A stretch of DNA of 64,000 bases from Dendrobium chrysotoxum (GCA_019925795.1 CM034297.1:51479941-51543940); one strand, 5' to 3'; positions 32,040 through 45,639 are shown, counted from the stretch's first letter. A program made the numbers and translations. Notes: generated by a model from the sequence alone, not told the origin.

Positions 32040-32640
32040 ATCAATCCATAGATCATATTCGTCGATTTGAATCGAGAGAGCAGTTTTTGGATTCAGTTAG
32101 AACCAGTTTAGACTCCCATGATCTCTCTCCCTTCTCATTCGAAAACCACCCCAGCCGCTCCCTCTCAAACGCTCTCAGTTCGCACAACTCCTAGGACCCG
32201 TCGCCCTCCCCAGTTCGCGAAACCCAGCCCGTCCGCCCCTCTCTGTTGGCAAGAAGCTCCAGGCCGAAGTCCCAAGCCGGTCGCCCCTCTGCAGTTCGAA
32301 AACCCCCTCCCAGTCCCGTCGCCTCTCTGCTTCGCATGACCAAGGGGTGGAAACCCCCATTCTTCTTTTTTGTTCTCTCGCGTGAAGACAGGACCGAAGC
32401 CCTCCTTGCCTTCGTCTCTCACTGGGTTCGAGCCGAGCAAAAGCCCTAGGTCGCCTCCTTTGCTCCAGTCGACACCATCGCCGGCCCTAGCCTCAATATA
32501 ACCCCCATTCTGCTGCGATTTACTCGGCCAAGAACGATGTAGTAAACCCTCTTTTCTTTCTTCATCTTTCTTCTTCTTCTTCTCAAAAGTTTCTTCTCAT
32601 AATATGTTTAGTAGGAGAAGAAATGAGGATTTATTACCTT
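32040..32640 (+). other. GC-rich transcribed-leader-like part of the plus LTR
   Basis: Within AT-rich DNA this 500-bp stretch becomes CT- and GC-rich (CTCTCTCCC, CCGTCGCCCTCCCC), like a plant 5' leader (R/U5). It occupies the position of the leader-like segment of the minus-strand LTR near 44500-44720. The open frames on both strands do not resemble proteins. Confidence 0.45.
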
Positions 32641-34199
32641 CATTGATTAAAATCTATTAGTTCTTTGAAAGATTTGCCCAAAATATTTTTCTCTTGCATC
32701 TACTGGCTTTATATCTTCATTATTGATTTAAAAATCTTGTTAGGAAAGATATTGAGATTTGTTGAAGGAATGGTGATGAGAATGAAGCATTGTTTTGACC
32801 CTTCTTACATTGAAAGACTTGCTGAAATTGAACTTATGAGTAGTACAAATGCTGAAATCTCTTCCTTTTCGTAGAGCTATTCATTGAATTTGTTCTCACG
32901 GATAGTATATATATTGAATTCTTTTCCTTATATAAGTACTGGTTGAAATTGTCCTTGTAAGATAATATATATGAGCTATTCTCCTTCAAGCAAAACTCTC
33001 TTGTCAATATCTTTCTTCCCAAAAATTAGAGAATGTTTTGAGAAGAGATGTGATTGTTTATATTTGGTTTTGATTTATTGGCAAATAAGGGTTGTTAAAA
33101 AGTTTCATGATTCGTTTGGATAAGTTTATGAATGTTGGAGAGCATTCATATGCTTTATTTTTAATGGTGAGCATGTATAAATCTTGTATAAAGTATTTTG
33201 GAGAAGTATTGGGAAAGATTCATGTATTTTATGCTTCAAACATGAGTTTTGCGTAAGATCCAAATGTATTATTGATTGGAATGTTGAAAATCCATTCGTA
33301 GTCTTTTCCTTTCTACTTGTGAGTTTGCATAAGTCTCTTATAAAGTTTCTTGGGGAGGTGTTGGAGAATAATCATGTGCTTCAAATATGAGTGTGGCGCA
33401 GATCCAAAAGTGATTTTGCTTTGTGTTCATTGGAAAGTTTTTCTTGAGTTTTGGAAAGAGTAAAGCATATCTTTTGGAAAGTTTTGAAAATGAAAGTGCA
33501 TGTTTTGAAAGGTGATTGTGTGATCTTTGGAAGACGAGAGGTGTATGTTGGAAAATAAAAAATGGTAAAAAGGTATTTGTTTTAAAAGGTTTTGTGTATG
33601 AAAAGTGAAAGTGAAAGTGAAATGTATGTGTATGGAAAAGTGATTTGTGTGGAGGGTGACATGTGTATGTGTATTTGAAAAGTGAAATTGTGGAGATTGT
33701 ATGTTTTAAAGTGGAAGTGTAGGTTAGAAAAAATATTGTGTGGGAAAGGTGAAGTGCTTTGAAAAGAGAATTGTGTAATTTTGGAAATGTGAAACTTGTA
33801 TGCCTTGAAAAGTATATATGTTTTTGGAAGGTAACGTGTGTATGTTTTTGAAGGGTGACATATATAAGTGTGGAATGCTTTTGTGGAAAGTGTGTGTGGG
33901 AAAGTTTGTAGATTTTGAAAGATTAAGGTGTGGGTGTGGAGGAAATGAGTTTGTTGGGTTTCTATTTGGAATGAAAGTTTTTAAAGAAAGCAATGCCCCT
34001 CTTTCTCTCTCTCTACCCCTCTCTTTCTCTTTCTTGTACTTCTCCCTTCTTGTGCCTCGAGGTGAATGTTGGAAAAATAAATAGTATACTTTCAAAAGGG
34101 AACAATTTAAAAGGTAGACAGCTTGCACCGGTCTTCAAGCCCGGAGAATGGTACATTTTTGTTTTTAGTAATTTCAATTATTTCATTATTAATGATTAA

Positions 34200-35870
34200 A
34201 TGTGAAAGTATGAATAGGTTGTTAAACCTATTTCTCACGTCCTTAGGCTAACCAAGAGGGGGGGGGGGGTGAATTGGTCCTTTTAAAAATTACTCTTGGA
34301 ATTTTGGAAAATATTAAGTAAATCGTACAGTACGATTTGACTTCGTATAGTACGAACAGAGTTAATTTTTACTTCATTCAAATCACAGAAAGAAAATAAA
34401 ATGCGGAAAAAGAACAGTGTAGAAAAGTAAACAGTAAGAAAGAAAACACCAGAATTTATAGTGGTTCGGTCAAACACGACCTACATCCACTCCCTAGAGA
34501 CTCCTTCTCTAGGTATTGCACTAAACTCAAGTGACTCTCCTTTTGCCCCTACAGCAAGGCGGAGAAGCCTTTACAAACTCTCTTCCACCAACCCGGTGCG
34601 GTAGAGAACCATCGTCCTTTTTCACTCTCTTGGTGAAGGCAGAGAACCAAACGTCTTTTTACACTCTCTAAGTGCGGCAGAGAACCGTCGACCTTTTTCA
34701 CCCTCCTGGTGAAGGTAGAGAACCAAATGTCCTTTTATACTCTCCAAGTGCGGCAGAGAACCGTTGTCATTTTTCACCCTCCAAGTGACGGCAGAGAACC
34801 GGAATCCTCTCGAACAAAACTCTTGCAAAAATCTACAAGGAAGTTAGAAAGATGCTTGAAGAATAAGTAAAGAAATCCTCATAATTGAATAACCTTGTGA
34901 ATCCCTTCACAATTCTCTCTTCAAAGATTTCTCAACAGTCACTCCCAAACACTCTTTCAATCACTCTCCCTTTCACTCTCCAACAGAATTTTTGCAGAAG
35001 GATATTTCCTTCAGTTAGTTTTAAGTTATTTATATACTTGGGACAAGAAAAATCGTCCAAAAACTTAAAATTTCAAGTTTCACGCGTAACAAGCGTCTGT
35101 ATGATCGACTATCGTACTGTACGAATAGTTCAAAAATTGAACGATTCATCCCGTACGAACCATGAGACGAACAAGTCAGAGCAGTTCGTTCAGCCATTTC
35201 ATCCCGTACGAACCGCCGGACGATCAAAACAGAGCCGTTCGTAAGAACCTTCGTCCAGTACGAACCTCTGGACGATCAAAATAGAGCGTTCGTACAAACC
35301 TTCATCCAGTACGAACCTCTGGATGATCAAAATAGAGCCGTTCGTATGAACCTTTGTCCAGTACGAACCATGAACGATCAAGTCAGAGCCATTCGTACGA
35401 TCCTTCGTCCAGTATGAACCTCTGGATGAACCCAAGTCAGAGCAGTTTGTACGAACCTTCATCCCGTATGAACCTCTGGACGAACCCAAGTCAGAGCAGT
35501 TCATACAGCAAAACCTCATGTACGAATAGTAATTCGTACTATACGAATGTAACTTAAAAAAATTTCTTTTATATGGGTTCGATATGGAGGACATATACTA
35601 CAGATCATCCCGTATGATATACAATCTTGATGTACGATCAGTTAAAAAATTAATTTTTTTTTACTCCCCCATTGTGTGTGTGTGCACAGTTATCCAACTT
35701 ACAATTACACTCTCTCAGACTCAAGAAAATAAAAATACAGACTTCATTTACAGTGAACAAATGAACTTGAAGTCTTCAGCAATCCGGAGTGTGAATTTTC
35801 TGAAAAATACTTTAGTATACACAACAACAAAACTCAAATATTTGTTAGGAGAAGAATAAAACAAATAATA
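34200..35870 (+). repeat. Repeat-rich insertion with two tandem arrays inside the plus LTR
   Basis: Starts with a 12-G run (34258-34269, GAGGGG...GTGAATTGG) and has ATAGTGGTTCGGTC near 34457, features I have seen together in plant repeats but cannot name. Array 1, about 34590-34810: roughly six units of 36-39 bp with GGCAGAGAACCG. Array 2, about 35140-35520: about seven units of 51-57 bp with CGTACGAACCTTCGTCCAGT. The matching part of the minus-strand LTR lacks this block, so it is probably a nested element. Its borders are not resolved. Confidence 0.55.
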
Positions 35871-38826
35871 AACTTTTATAATCATAAAAAATAACTTGTA
35901 TTAGAATTCACTTGAATGAACAGATTTACCCAAATTATAACAAAATGTGCTTCTAATCCTTCCATGTTTTACTATCTTTATTTGCATGAACTGTGAGGAA
36001 TGGTACCGATTGAGTGAACAAAAGGATAAGGTACAAAGGCGTCAGTTGCCTCTATCCAACCGGGTAGAGGTGCTACGGGCGAATCCTTCGGGTCATAGCC
36101 CCCGGTGTTTTTAAGTTTTCTTAAAACTTAGAAAGCCCCTAGGAAGCCGTGGTGTGGTTTGTGCGAATCCTTTCCTTTTAGGTCCCTGTAGCAACTTCAA
36201 TTTTATTAGGATGATTTTCATTTCATTTTAGATCCTTAAACCCCTTTACACGTATGCAATGTCCTAAGGGCTAGTGATAACAGAATTTTTTATCCCATAC
36301 AACTTTAGTGACATTTAAGGATAAAAATTAAGGACTGAGTCTTAGAGAACTTAGACTTAGGTTGCATGCCCATTTTAGGATAGAAACACAGAACATAGAA
36401 AACTTAGTGACATCCCTCTTAGGCTTAGTGTTTATTATTAATATAACTTTAATTAGGATAATCAAATTTAAATAATTAATTAACAAAAATTTCAAACACA
36501 CCAATAATAACTCAGATAAAAATATACAAAAATTATTTAACTTTTAATAACCAAATCATAATTAACATATATGACCACTTGGAGATTAAATTTGAACACT
36601 AACTTAAAATTAAATCTGATTAATATTTTAATTATCTTATAATCAAATAATAATTAAATAAAATCCATTAAAAGTAAAACTAAAACTTAGAATACAAAAT
36701 ACACATAAAACTAGAACAAATTTAAATAAATAAATATATATTCTAAAATAAAAGACCCTTTAAAATCAAACTCTATTCATTAAAGTTTTTTTCAAAATCA
36801 ATTATAAGCATAGTGTAAAATATCATTAAAGAAAAATTGATCGAAATAAATAGTAATTTAAAAGTTTAATAAATCGTCAAAAATTCTGTAAGTCATTAAA
36901 CTAAATAATATAAAAGAAAATAGTTAATCAAAATGACTAAAGAACAAATCCTATTAATTAACTTAAAAACTATAAAAACTCAATTTAAAATGAACTTCTG
37001 AAATACCAAAGACACTAAGACATAAATTTAAACATAAAGCCCCCTCTGACCTTTCAACAAATTAAATTCAATCAACTAGAAAACTTTAATCAATAACTGA
37101 TCTAGGATATATCCAAACCACACAGCCTACTACACCCACTTAGTTTTGTTTGCTAGGAAAACCGACTCTAGTTCTAGGTTAGGCCTGTGTTTACTTTCTT
37201 ACTACTGTGTGACGCGCTTTCTCATAGTTTTCATTGCATGCTGTTTGTAAAAATGATTGATGTGAGTGTTTATTTACTTTTACTGCTCTGTGATATGATG
37301 TGATGGGCGATAGATTACCCCTAGGTTAGGAACGATCTGAATGCTCACAGAATCTTATACAGGTGGCCATGGCGTGCAGGGCTAAATGAAAGGGGGCAAA
37401 TTAAAGATTTAAATTGACATAAATTTTTTGCAGGTGCTTCAGAAAAATGCTAAGCCCCCTTAGAATTAAAAAAATATGGCCAAGTGTGGCTGGTTAATTT
37501 AATGTGAATGCAAATATATAACTACTTGGGATGATTTTCTTATAAACTGCTTAGGATAATCTTGTAAGTGGGTTTAGATTTTCTTTTTATCTGGGATATA
37601 ATATAAATATATTTCAAAAGAGTTGTAAAGTGAAAGTGATTTGAAATTGGGATATCACACCCAACTCGGAAGCCAAAGAGAAGAGAATGTCTCTTAGGGG
37701 AGTGTTCTTTTTTATTTGAAAAGCCAAGTTAGGGTGATTCTAATATACAAAGAGAAAAGAAAATACCCCTTCAGAGATGAGTTTCTTTTCATTTGGATAT
37801 CCAAGCCTAGTAGATCCAAGGAGCTCGTAGAGGAAGAAAAGACAAAATGAGGAGATAAAAGGAAGAAGACAAAGAAATGAATATAAAAAGAAAAGTATAT
37901 ACCATTTTAAAATCACTTGCATCAGTCTTAGGATTAAAATCCAGGTTTATTGTCAGTGGTACTCAGCCACTTTACTTTTTCAGTAGACCCTGGGTTGTAA
38001 ATAAATTGGACATTGGATATTATATTTTTTTGGATAATTTAATTTGATTGTTTACTTTATTTGCGCAGTAGTTCTTTTTTAGGACTCTTTCATGCCATAT
38101 TTTGTTTTAGCTTGGATACGACCGGAGTATTTGTATTGGTAAGGACACGATAAAAATATTTTCTACTTAAAATTTAAATAAAATTTTTAGGCTCATATAG
38201 TAACTCTAATGATCTAAGAAGTAAGCTTGGGACTACTGAGAGTCAGCATATGCATATTATTATTTTCTCTTTCTTGTTATGCACCTCCCTGCTTGCGGGT
38301 TCTGGTAGACCACCTAGCCTATTAGGGTGCAGTTCTGTCAAGGGGATGTTGTGCAATCTCTAGAAAAAAATCTAATTTCTAAGCCTAATTTTAAAGCTGC
38401 TTCATAATCATTTTACGCATTCGAGTCAATCAGCACGCATTGCATTAGATACAAATTAAAAAAATCTAAAATTTTAATTACATTTTATTTTCAGGCATCA
38501 TTTACCCTACATAAGTAAAGGGGCAAATTAGAATTTGTCTTAGATGTCGGCCCTGATTTCTCAAAACTTAAACAACATCCCTACCCATCTTTCATAAAGA
38601 GACTGAACACATGGTTTTAAAGCGCCTAGGTGGTTAGCTGGCTCTCCAATCCAGGCCGGGATAAGTCCATATTTGCACTTCATCAGTTAGGTTTGGGTCA
38701 CTACTTTATAGTACCCAATTTAGTTTTAGGTTCTGAGGCAGACTGTCAAATCTTAAGTCCTCACCTTCTGGGATATAATCCTAAATTTCTAATAAAATTC
38801 AACTCATATCTAAAAATTTCTCTCGT

Positions 38827-39326
38827 NNNNNNNNNNNNNNNNNNNNNNNNNNNNNNNNNNNNNNNNNNNNNNNNNNNNNNNNNNNNNNNNNNNNNNNNNN
38901 NNNNNNNNNNNNNNNNNNNNNNNNNNNNNNNNNNNNNNNNNNNNNNNNNNNNNNNNNNNNNNNNNNNNNNNNNNNNNNNNNNNNNNNNNNNNNNNNNNNN
39001 NNNNNNNNNNNNNNNNNNNNNNNNNNNNNNNNNNNNNNNNNNNNNNNNNNNNNNNNNNNNNNNNNNNNNNNNNNNNNNNNNNNNNNNNNNNNNNNNNNNN
39101 NNNNNNNNNNNNNNNNNNNNNNNNNNNNNNNNNNNNNNNNNNNNNNNNNNNNNNNNNNNNNNNNNNNNNNNNNNNNNNNNNNNNNNNNNNNNNNNNNNNN
39201 NNNNNNNNNNNNNNNNNNNNNNNNNNNNNNNNNNNNNNNNNNNNNNNNNNNNNNNNNNNNNNNNNNNNNNNNNNNNNNNNNNNNNNNNNNNNNNNNNNNN
39301 NNNNNNNNNNNNNNNNNNNNNNNNNN
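38827..39326. other. Assembly gap, exactly 500 N
   Basis: Five hundred N in a row, a round number that suggests a placeholder of unknown true size. It is flanked by inverted copies of related LTR sequence. Open frames reported across it have no content. Confidence 1.
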
Positions 39327-42169
39327 GGACTCCTTGGACCTCAGCTTTCTTGGACTCCTCGGGTAATCCAAATTTGGATTCCCAAATAGAAAAGGACTAT
39401 CCTCATATTGGGTGTCCTTTTCTCTTGGGCATCCAACCTTTGGGTTTCAGCATCCCCACTCAAAATAGACTTTCACAACTCTCAACCAATATTACAAATA
39501 GTTACATTAAATGAAAGCAGTAAATCTAGACTCTCCTGCAAGGTTATCCTAATGAAAATCATCCCAAGCAGTTTATATTATCCAAGCAATTTATATAAAA
39601 ATAAAAGTACTCATCACAGCCACACTTGGCCATGCTCTTAATTATTTGAGGGCTAAGCAAGCTCTGGAGCACCTGTAGTAATTTATAATGATGATTTTAA
39701 TTAGCCCTCATTTATTTAGGGGGGGCTGAGTAATTTCTGGAGCATCTGCATGAAACAATGTTAGTATTTAAATCATGAATTTTGCCCCCCTTTATTTTAG
39801 CATGGCATGAGCATGGCCACCTACAGAAGTATCATTAGTATCAAGATCGATCCTAACCTATGGGTAGTCTATCGTGCAATCACATCAATTCCAGAGTGTA
39901 GTTAAAAGTAAACAAACACACCGCATCATCTCAATCACAACATACAGTGAAATCTCAGAAATCTCGGCACACAACAGAAAGGTAAACACCGGCCTAGCCT
40001 AGGTCTAGAAGTGGTGCCCTAACAAACATCTAGATGTGTGTGAAAAGCTGTGTAGCTGAGGTAGATCCTAAGCTGGGTAGTTAGTTACAATTGCCTACTG
40101 TCCAGGTTGGTTGTAGGTCTAAAAGGAAATTTTAATTAAAGTATAAATATTAGTGAATTAAGACCATTTTATTTAATTTGGTATGTAGGTCAGTTTTAAT
40201 GCTTAGGGTAATAATATTTAAAGTTTAAATTGCATTAGTGAGTTTTAGGGGGTTCGGGGTCCACCTATACACTAAGCAAAAGGGGGTCCAAAATTGACTT
40301 TTTGATTAAAGGAGATTTGTGAATAGCTAATATTTTTATAAAATACTAGGCCTTAACCCGATCAGTTAGACAGTTAGCATGCCCAATTTGGATTCTTCTA
40401 TCCAAAGTTATGAATTTCTGAATTTTGGTCTCGTTTTGAACTAAGTTTGACCGGATTGTTGACTTTTTTTATTTAAGTTGATTTCTGGAATTTTAATATT
40501 TTTAATAAATACTAGACCCTAATGAGTTGAGTTGAGTGCCTTTGAGTTTGCTGGATTTGGAGTTTCCTACGCAAAGTTATGAATTTTAGAAGTTTCGGGC
40601 CCTAGACTATAGGCTACGGTTGACCAAAGAGTTGACTTTTTATTTTAGGTTGATTTCTGGACACCTAATATTTTTTAAAAAAAACTAGACCTTAATTAGA
40701 GTTAGGTGCCTTTTAGTTTGCCCATTTTGGAGTTTTCTGTAATTAGTTATGATTTTTAGAAGTTGGGGCAATTAAATGAATTATCGGAATTGCCTAATTA
40801 GGGGATACTTTGGGGGTTTTGGCCCAAATCAGCTCCAAACTGATTGGAATCACCTCCAAAGGTTAGAAATGACCTAAGAAGGTGTTCCCAAGTGTTTGGG
40901 GAAAATTTGGGATTTTTAATAAATTTTAATGATTTAATTAAGACAAAAAGGTGATTTTTGATTAAGGTTGAATTAAAGTCCAGATTAAGGTACAATTAAG
41001 GGGGGCCCTAATTATCTAAGGTTGGGGACTAAATTCTGGAGAGTTTGAGGTATTATGGATATTTTTCTGATTTAAAATGGATTTATTAGATTTTTCTGAA
41101 GTTTCTAAGGCTTAATTAACGGGTAAATTAGGGTTTGCCAATTACGTTTTTAAAGAGTCCAGAAAATTCCTAGAAAATTCTAGGGGGTTCCAGGTGTCAC
41201 TAAGCACTAGTGTTTAAAGTTTCATAGTAATCCGGGATCTATCCTAGCTCCTAGAAATATTCTAAGTTCGCTAGACAATCCTTAATTATTGTCCTTAGTG
41301 TGTCACTACACTAAGCAGGAATAAAGTGAGTTAGCTAACCCTTAGGCATAACATAAAGAGGGTAAATGCAGCAAATATAAACACACTAATCAAGTCCTTA
41401 GATCTAAGAGAGCCTAGGCTAAGTGCTTGTGCAACCTACACATGCAAGGACTACGAAAATACTAAGTAAAGAAATCTAATGAAGTGATTAGTGAATGATT
41501 GGGACACAATCACCCACTAATCCTTCTCCCACATGAATTGCTCTTCACATACATAACCTAGGTCCAAGATTAAGGATTTAATAATATATGTAGTTTTAAA
41601 AATATTTAAAATACATATACGTATTAAGTACACAAATATATAATTTTTAAAATAAGATAGTTTGAAAATGATTTCATGTTATATCCCTAGGAGATCCACT
41701 AGCCACCACCAAGGGGTTTCAAAATAATTTTCATGTTTAAATTAATTTTTAATTTTAAAGTAATTAAATAATAATCAAATAATTAAGTAATTAGGTAGCA
41801 CAGAAAATAATCCAAAAATATAGAAATGAATCCAGAAAATAATTTTAAATAAAATTTCATATTTTCTGAAAAATTTAAGGTATTATACACAAAAATCCGA
41901 TTTAAAATGAATTAGTTATGAATTTTTGAAGTTTAATGTATTAAAAAGGATTTTAAATAATTTTAAAATAATTAATATTTAAAAATAATTATCAAATTAA
42001 ATTAAATTAAGTATTAAAGTTTCTGGAATTTAAAGTAATTTAATAAAAATAATTTTCATAAGTTTTAAAAAATAAATGAATTTTTAATTAATTAATTATT
42101 AATTAAATAATCTAAGTATTTAATTAATTATAATAATCTAAATGGAAAAAATATTTATTAATAAAAAAA

Positions 42170-43850
42170 AATATATAAAAAAATAATTATCTAATTTTGA
42201 AAATTATTTAATAAAATTATTTATTATAAATTTGAAAAATATTTAAATTTTAAAATAATTAATTATTAATTAAATAATTTAAGTAATTAAGGAAAAGTAT
42301 TTAAAATAAGGTATATTTATTAAATTTAAAAGAGTAAATAAACAAAAAATAAATAAAATCTCTGATATGTTAACATAATTGGAATAAGAGATTCTTTATA
42401 AATTTAGAAAAATAATTAAATTTTAAATCAATTAATTATTAATTAAGTAAATTAAGTAATTAATAATTAAGGAAAGTATTTAAAATAGAAAAATTTATTA
42501 AAAATAAAAAAAGTAAATAAATTTATAAAAAAAATTAATCTGATTTTGAAAATAATTTAGTAAAATCATTATTTATAATTTAGAAATAATTAAATTTTAA
42601 ATCAATTAATTATTAACTAAGTAATTTAAGTAATTAATAAACTAAAATAATTTAAAAAAAAATAAGAAAAATCATTAATAATTCGAAATTAAATAATAAA
42701 AAAAATAAAATAATAATAATAATTTTCTTATTTTAGAATTATTCAATAAAAAAAATAATTTTTATAAATTTAGAAAGTATTTAAAGTTTAAATTAATTAA
42801 TGACTAATTAAGTAATATAGTAATTAATCATTAGAATAATTAAAAAAGAAAGTAATTATAATTCGAAATTAAATAATAAAATAATAATAATTTTTCTGAT
42901 TTTAAAATAATTTAATAAGAAAATATTTTTTATAAATTTAGAAAGTATTTAAATTTTGAATTAATTAATGATAATTAAGTAATATAGGTAATTAATCAAT
43001 TAGAATAATTTCAAAAAGGAAAGTAATTATAATTCAAATTAAAATAATAATAAAAATAATAATTTTTCTGATTTTAAAATAATTTAATAAGAAAATAATT
43101 TTTATAAATTTAGAAAGTATTTAAATTTTAATTAATTAATGACTAATTAAGTAATATAGGTAATTAATCAATTAGAATAATTTAAAAAATGAAAGTAATT
43201 ATTAATTCGAATTAAATAATAAAAATAATAATAATTTTTCTGATTTCAAAATAATTCAATAGAAAATAATTTTATAAATTTAGAAAGTATTTAAATTTAA
43301 ATTAATTAATACTAATTAAGTAATTAGGTAATTAATCAATTAGAATAATTTAAAAAAGAAAAGTAATTATTAATTCGAAATAAATAATAAAAATATTAAT
43401 AATTTTTCTGATTTTAAAATAGTTTAATAAGAAAATAATTTTTATAAATTTAGAAAGTATTTAAATTTTGATTAATTAATGACTAATTAAGTAATAGGTA
43501 ATTAATCAATTAGAATAATTTAAAAAGGAAAGTAATTATTAATTCGAATTAAATAATAAAAAATAATAATTTTTCTGATTTCAAAATAATTCAATAAGAA
43601 AATAATTTTTATAAATTTAGAAAGTATTTAAAGTTTAAATTAATTAATACCTAATTAAGTAATTTAGGTAATTAATCAATTAGAATAATTTAAAAAAGGA
43701 AAGTAATTATTAATTCGAATTAAATAATAAAAATAATAATAATTTTTCTGATATTTCAAAATAATTAATAAAAAAATATTTTTTTTAATTTTAGAAAGTA
43801 ATTAATTAATTTTTGATTAAATATTAAGATATTTAAACAATTAACTAATT
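42170..43850. repeat. AT-rich tandem array, about 170-bp unit
   Basis: The landmark TTTTTCTGATTT recurs near 42894, 43066, 43238, 43407, 43573 and 43747, a spacing of 166-174 bp. More diverged units occur back to about 42180. Units contain TTTATAAATTTAGAAAGTAT and TAATTAATCAATTAGAATAA. The homologous array begins near 63420 in the right-hand LTR and is cut by the window end. Confidence 0.85.
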
Positions 43851-44199
43851 AAGAATTACTTAAAATAATATATTTTAACATAATTTTTAAAATTAAATAT
43901 TGAAAAGTAATAATAAAATTTTTCTTATTTTTATTTATTTATTTATTTATTTTAAAATAAAATAGATAAAGAATATATTTAATAATATCATTTTAAAAGT
44001 ATTTAATAATTATTAGTATTAACTAAGTGTTTAGATTTTAAGTAATTAAAACTATTTTAAATAATAATAAATACGTCATAAAATAGATATAATTTTAAAT
44101 TAATGTATTTAAAATAATTATTAAATTATTTAAACATATTTTATAAAAAAATGTATTTAATTTTAATAAAATATTTATAAAAAAAAAGAAAGAGAAAAT

Positions 44200-44740
44200 T
44201 AACGACTCATGCTATTCATGTACGCCGAATTCTATAACCCTAAAAAAAAAAAAAAAAAAAGTTTCGTTCTCAAGAATGGCTTTATTGATTTTGATGAAAT
44301 TTTAAATGTAGATTAAGAACATGAATAAAAGTCATGGGGAGGTATTTAAAAGCTCTGAAAAGCGCTTATTAGAAAGATATACGGATCTAAGTGTGGTGAC
44401 CTAGATCTAAAGTTTTGATAAAATCTTACCGTTAGATCTTCTAGATTTTGAAATATCTGAGCTTGTAGATTGTCCTCGTATATTCCTCTAGTTGAAGTTG
44501 AACTCCAATTCACCTTGGATCGGACGGTAGAAGCTTTGGAAGGGGAATGACTCGGGTCGCCGGAGATCTCGCGGCCGGCAAGATTTTACCAACGAATTTG
44601 AGTGGAGGAAGATGTGGAGATGTTGGAAGAGCTCTCACACTAAGAAAATTAGGGTTGAGAGCGGCTAGGAAAAGAAAAAGAAGCAAGCCCCCTTCATGAA
44701 GCCCTAAAAGAGTATTTAAATGATTAAGGCCCTAGATCTA
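44200..44740 (-). promoter_or_regulatory. Candidate LTR promoter and leader
   Basis: On the minus strand an ATTTAAATACTC TATA-like element (44711-44722) is followed by CT-rich, leader-like sequence, then by AACG/GTAAGATTTTA near 44420-44440, which fits a splice donor. This is the expected place for a U3/R junction. It is inferred from composition and motifs only. Confidence 0.35.
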
Positions 44741-45639
44741 CGGCTAGGATTCATCCTAAGATTAATTAGGAGGGAATTAAGGTGATTTAATTAGCCATCC
44801 GTTTGATTGCTTGATTTAGGAATAAATTTAAGCTCATGAGAATGAAAAAAATAAATATAAATAAATAAGTAAATTAAATTAAGCATATTAGATTAAAATC
44901 AAGCCTACAGTCAGATCCGATTTGGGTCAATTTGGGATTCAATTTGATTTACTCAAATTAACCCAGTTAAATTTAAATAAAATGAACACTCGAATCAAAT
45001 TAACCTCGACGGGCCTAAGGCAAACTAATCGGGCTCAATCGGATACGGTCGAGTCTACTTTGACTCAATTCAAGCTAATTCGAGCTCGAATTGGACTCGA
45101 CGGGGGTTGATTAAATTAATTAAAGGCCCTCAAGGGCACTCGAATGAAAATAAAGGTCAACAAACGGACCCCCAACAGGTGCGGCGAACAAACTAGTGAA
45201 CCGCTCGTGTTGGCGTTGACCGGATGTAACAAAATGAGTGAAGTAAAGACTTAAGTAAAGTAGCGCCAAAAGATGTGAAAGAGAGCGAAGGGGGATCTTC
45301 TCCTGGCCTTGCCTTATAGCAAGGGCAGAGCCGAGGAGAGAACAAAGGGTAAAGTAGTAACAGGCCACCAAAAGGCGAGAGAGTGGGGGAGATCTTCTCT
45401 TTGCCTTACCCTATAGTGAGGGCAGAGCTGAAGAGAGAAAGCCCCAGAAAAAAGTAAGGTAGTAAAGCAAACCGACTATCTGTCTGGCCGTATCGAAACA
45501 GTAGGATAGACGGTGAAAAGGTGATCATCTCCTGACCTTACCCTATAGCAAGGGCAGAGCCAAGGAGAGAGCAAAGAACAAAGTGGTAGAGTAAACCAAC
45601 TACCTGCTTGACCGTGTCGAAACAACAGGGTAGAAGGTG

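Larger units (their letters stand above)
31631..38826 (+). mobile_element. Giant Tat/Ogre-like LTR, plus orientation, cut by the N gap
   Basis: Starts TGTTGACCTC; the minus-strand LTR described at 39327-45162 starts TGTTGACCT in its own orientation. Downstream, 37130-38826 is the reverse complement, diverged, of right-hand LTR sequence from 61560 back to about 60130. Shared landmarks include GGTGGCCATG, GGCCAAGTGTGGCTG, CCCTGGGTTGTAA, AGATGTCGGCCCT and ACATGGTTTTAAAGCG. It therefore belongs to the same superfamily but a different copy in opposite orientation. It is interrupted by repeat-rich sequence at about 34200-35870 and stops at the N gap, about 700 bp short of where its end should be. 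No gag or pol in plus orientation is visible, so it is a solo LTR or the 5' LTR of an unassembled element. Confidence 0.75.
39327..45162 (-). mobile_element. 3' LTR of giant Tat/Ogre-like element (minus strand)
   Basis: Direct repeat of 60971-64000: landmarks TTGGACTCCTCGGGTAATCC, GGCATGAGCATGGCCACCT, GGCAATTAAATGAATTATCG and ACTAAGCACTAGTG occur in both in the same order, with a few differences per hundred bases by eye. The LTR begins (minus strand) TGTTGACCT at 45162, chosen by match to the plus LTR start. Its other end lies in the gap. Bases about 39945-40382 are missing from the right-hand copy. It holds an AT-rich tandem array (42.2-43.85 kb) and, near 44.2-44.8 kb, leader- and promoter-like sequence. 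Confidence 0.9.

Noticed and set aside
32118..32449. Several open frames on both strands in GC-rich sequence
   Set aside because: This is the leader-like part of an LTR; openness in both strands reflects composition.
38630..39514. 294-codon frame across the N gap
   Set aside because: Two thirds of it is unknown sequence; the rest is LTR DNA.
42170..43850. CRISPR-like array from regularly spaced repeats
   Set aside because: Units are about 170 bp, AT-rich and contiguous without unique spacers; a plant LTR tandem array is the simple explanation.
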